A stretch of DNA of 64,000 nt from Variovorax sp. 679 (GTDB lineage: Bacteria > Pseudomonadota > Gammaproteobacteria > Burkholderiales > Burkholderiaceae_C): the NCBI RefSeq assembly GCF_003952185.1, contig NZ_RXFS01000001.1:434001-498000 (forward strand), given 5' to 3'. Positions 62,923 to 64,000 of the stretch are shown here, piece by piece. Under the pieces are notes generated by a model. The model was not told the DNA's origin. It worked only from the letters and a program-made list of their open reading frames with translations, and searched no databases. The translations under genes and the position numbers were made by a program. How positions within the stretch are numbered: the stretch's first letter is position 1; each line of letters starts with the position of its first letter.

Positions 62923-63210
62923 TTACTCTGCGGCGGGCGCGTTGACCGCGTCCTTCAGCGCCTTGCCGGCGGTGAACTTGGGCGCCTTGCTGGCCTTGAT
63001 GGTCATCTTCTCGCCGGTCGAAGGATTGCGGCCTTCGCGCTCGGGACGGCTGGCCACGGCGAAGGTGCCGAAGCCGATCAGTTGCACCGTGTCGCCCTTG
63101 GCCAGCGCGCGCGACAGGTTGTCGATGGCGGAGTCGAGCGCGCGGGCGGCGTCGGCCTTGCTCAGGTTGGTGTCCGTGGCGATGGCGGCGATGAGGTCGG
63201 TCTTGTTCAA
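62923..63210 (-). CDS. HU-family DNA-binding protein
   Basis: A 95-residue nucleoid protein. It reads NKTDLIAAIATDTNLSKADAARALDSAIDNLS at the N-terminus, then VQLIGFGTFAVASRPEREGRNPSTGEKMTIKASKAPKFTAGKALKDAVN, including the DNA-intercalating NPSTG loop proline. Family alignment requires the protein to begin at NKTDL, whose preceding codon is TTG at 63210; this rare start is preferred over distant upstream ATGs. Ends in the short Ala-rich tail APAAE. Confidence 0.92.
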   Translation of the reverse strand: MNKTDLIAAIATDTNLSKADAARALDSAIDNLSRALAKGDTVQLIGFGTFAVASRPEREGRNPSTGEKMTIKASKAPKFTAGKALKDAVNAPAAE

Positions 63211-63406
63211 AACGGGTGTCTTTCTTTGGTCGGACGATGAATGGATTGAAATGAAACAGGTGCGCACGGGGCGCACCGGGCTCGAACTTTAAACGCCCCG
63301 TCGAGGAATGAAGACACACACCCGCGTTTCAAAAGTGAAACATCGTGATCGATGCACGTTGTGGATGCACGAAACTCCGGACCGGACTGGATGAAAAGTA
63401 CCGACG

Positions 63407-63685
63407 ATGACGCTGTTCGAACGTTTCCGGGCCTGGCAGATCGACAAGCGCTGGCACCGGCTCGCATGCGAGCGTGCGCTGGCCGAGTTCGCGCTCACGC
63501 ACGCGGAGCGGACGATTGGGGCGCATGTGTTGCGGCTTGGCACGCAGGAAGCGGTGGTTCGCGTGATGTACGCGAATGGGCGGATACCGCTTGGGCGCTG
63601 CTGGTATGCGGTGCCGCGCGATGGTGGGGCTTTGAGAGAGTTGTCGTTCGAGGACGTGGCGTTGATGGAGTCGCCTTGGCGTTGA
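63407..63685 (+). CDS. Hypothetical protein, 92 residues
   Basis: A short protein with no membrane segment, basic N-terminal half (FRAWQIDKRWHRLACERALAEFALTHAERTIG) and a C-terminal part VMYANGRIPLGRCWYAVPRDGGALRELSFEDV. I recognise no family. It is the only reading frame of this length with continuous coding character here, and is divergent from HU (196 bases between starts). Convergent with the partial DUF938 gene 3 bases away. Confidence 0.6.
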   Translation: MTLFERFRAWQIDKRWHRLACERALAEFALTHAERTIGAHVLRLGTQEAVVRVMYANGRIPLGRCWYAVPRDGGALRELSFEDVALMESPWR

Positions 63686-63688
63686 AGC

Positions 63689-64000
63689 CTACGGACGGGC
63701 GAAAACCAGCAGCAGATTGTTCGCAGGCATCGCATGCCGCTCCCGCAACACAAGCCCCTCTCGCCGCGCCTCCACAGCCACATCCTCCAGCCACCGAATG
63801 CCCCACTCGGGATTCCGCGCACGCAGGTCTTCATCGAACGCGATGTTGCTCGGCGCCGTCGGCACTCCGTCTTCGATGTAGGGCCCGTACGTGACAAGCA
63901 CTCCGCCAGCACGCAGATGCCGCGCGGCCCCTTGCATCAGCGCGGCGCACGTGGCCCAAGGCGAGATGTGCAGCATGTTGGCGCAGAAAATCGCATCGAA
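63689..64000 (-). CDS. DUF938 class I SAM-dependent methyltransferase, C-terminal part (cut by window edge)
   Basis: The C-terminal 104 or so residues of a DUF938 methyltransferase. The frame continues past the window end (FDAIFCANMLHISPW). Marks are GVLVTYGPYIEDG, APSNIAFDEDLRARNPEWGIRWLEDV and MPANNLLLVFARP, closely matching the family ending. The gene's start and SAM motif I lie outside the window. Substrate unknown. Confidence 0.88.
   Translation of the reverse strand, partial: FDAIFCANMLHISPWATCAALMQGAARHLRAGGVLVTYGPYIEDGVPTAPSNIAFDEDLRARNPEWGIRWLEDVAVEARREGLVLRERHAMPANNLLLVFARP

Overview
The window looks like a chromosomal segment of a betaproteobacterium of the Comamonadaceae, most likely Variovorax or a close relative. 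This rests on the high GC content with strong G/C bias at third codon positions, the many Bug-type solute-binding proteins, LysR regulators, LpxO, the NADP-malic enzyme with a phosphotransacetylase-like tail, and the DUF3348/DUF802/DUF2894 gene set known from Burkholderiales. The assignment is from gene content, not from a search. I see no rRNA, tRNA, CRISPR array, insertion sequence or prophage. Genes are dense; the only gene-free stretch above 300 bases is 28276-28644.

Layout. 1-5.4 kb: end of a glyoxylate-pathway operon (hyi, glxR), a halogenase-like flavoprotein, maeB. 5.5-8.3 kb: an NMT1/SsuA-type ABC importer. 8.3-14.2 kb: a small membrane protein, a degenerate LytM/trypsin fusion lipoprotein, an overlooked 74-residue Cys-rich protein, an acyltransferase, a two-component system and a PAP2 phosphatase. 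14.2-20.4 kb: threonine aldolase with a Bug protein and divergent LysR regulator, lpxO, and a second two-component system. 20.5-28.3 kb: a lipoprotein hydrolase, an imine-reductase-like dehydrogenase divergent from an HxlR regulator plus serine hydrolase, GNAT/OsmC, Lrp/dadA and a Rieske oxygenase. 28.3-35.5 kb: an orphan ABC binding protein sharing promoter blocks with the Rieske gene, a deaminase, an orphan ureD, and a DUF4331-lipoprotein-TPR-HupE operon. 35.6-39.3 kb: a compact four-gene biosynthetic-looking operon (heme-oxygenase-like diiron oxidase, methyltransferase, ATP-grasp ligase, OlsB-type N-acyltransferase). 39.4-49.4 kb: a diguanylate cyclase, a TonB receptor and a sulfur amino-acid operon (thiol dioxygenase, four-domain rhodanese, Bug protein, cystathionine beta-lyase) with a divergent LysR regulator. 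49.5-57.1 kb: a Sel1-like protein, a siderophore receptor, a methyltransferase, cstA with its small partner, and an FAD monooxygenase. 57.2-62.2 kb: a translationally coupled operon DUF3348-DUF802-OmpA-DUF2894. 62.2-64 kb: an NlpC/P60 lipoprotein, HU, a hypothetical gene and a partial DUF938 methyltransferase.

The most interesting system is the 57.2-62.2 kb operon. The DUF802 protein has four predicted membrane helices with MotA/ExbB-like features followed by a roughly 780-residue helical tail containing four near-identical 87-residue repeats. Its partner has one membrane helix with an aspartate at the MotB proton-path position and a C-terminal OmpA peptidoglycan-binding domain. This is the architecture of the ZorA/ZorB motor of Zorya defence, but the known Zorya effectors are absent and two uncharacterised proteins take their place. 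The 35.6-39.3 kb operon is the second candidate: it could make a modified N-acyl amino-acid or peptide-like lipid.
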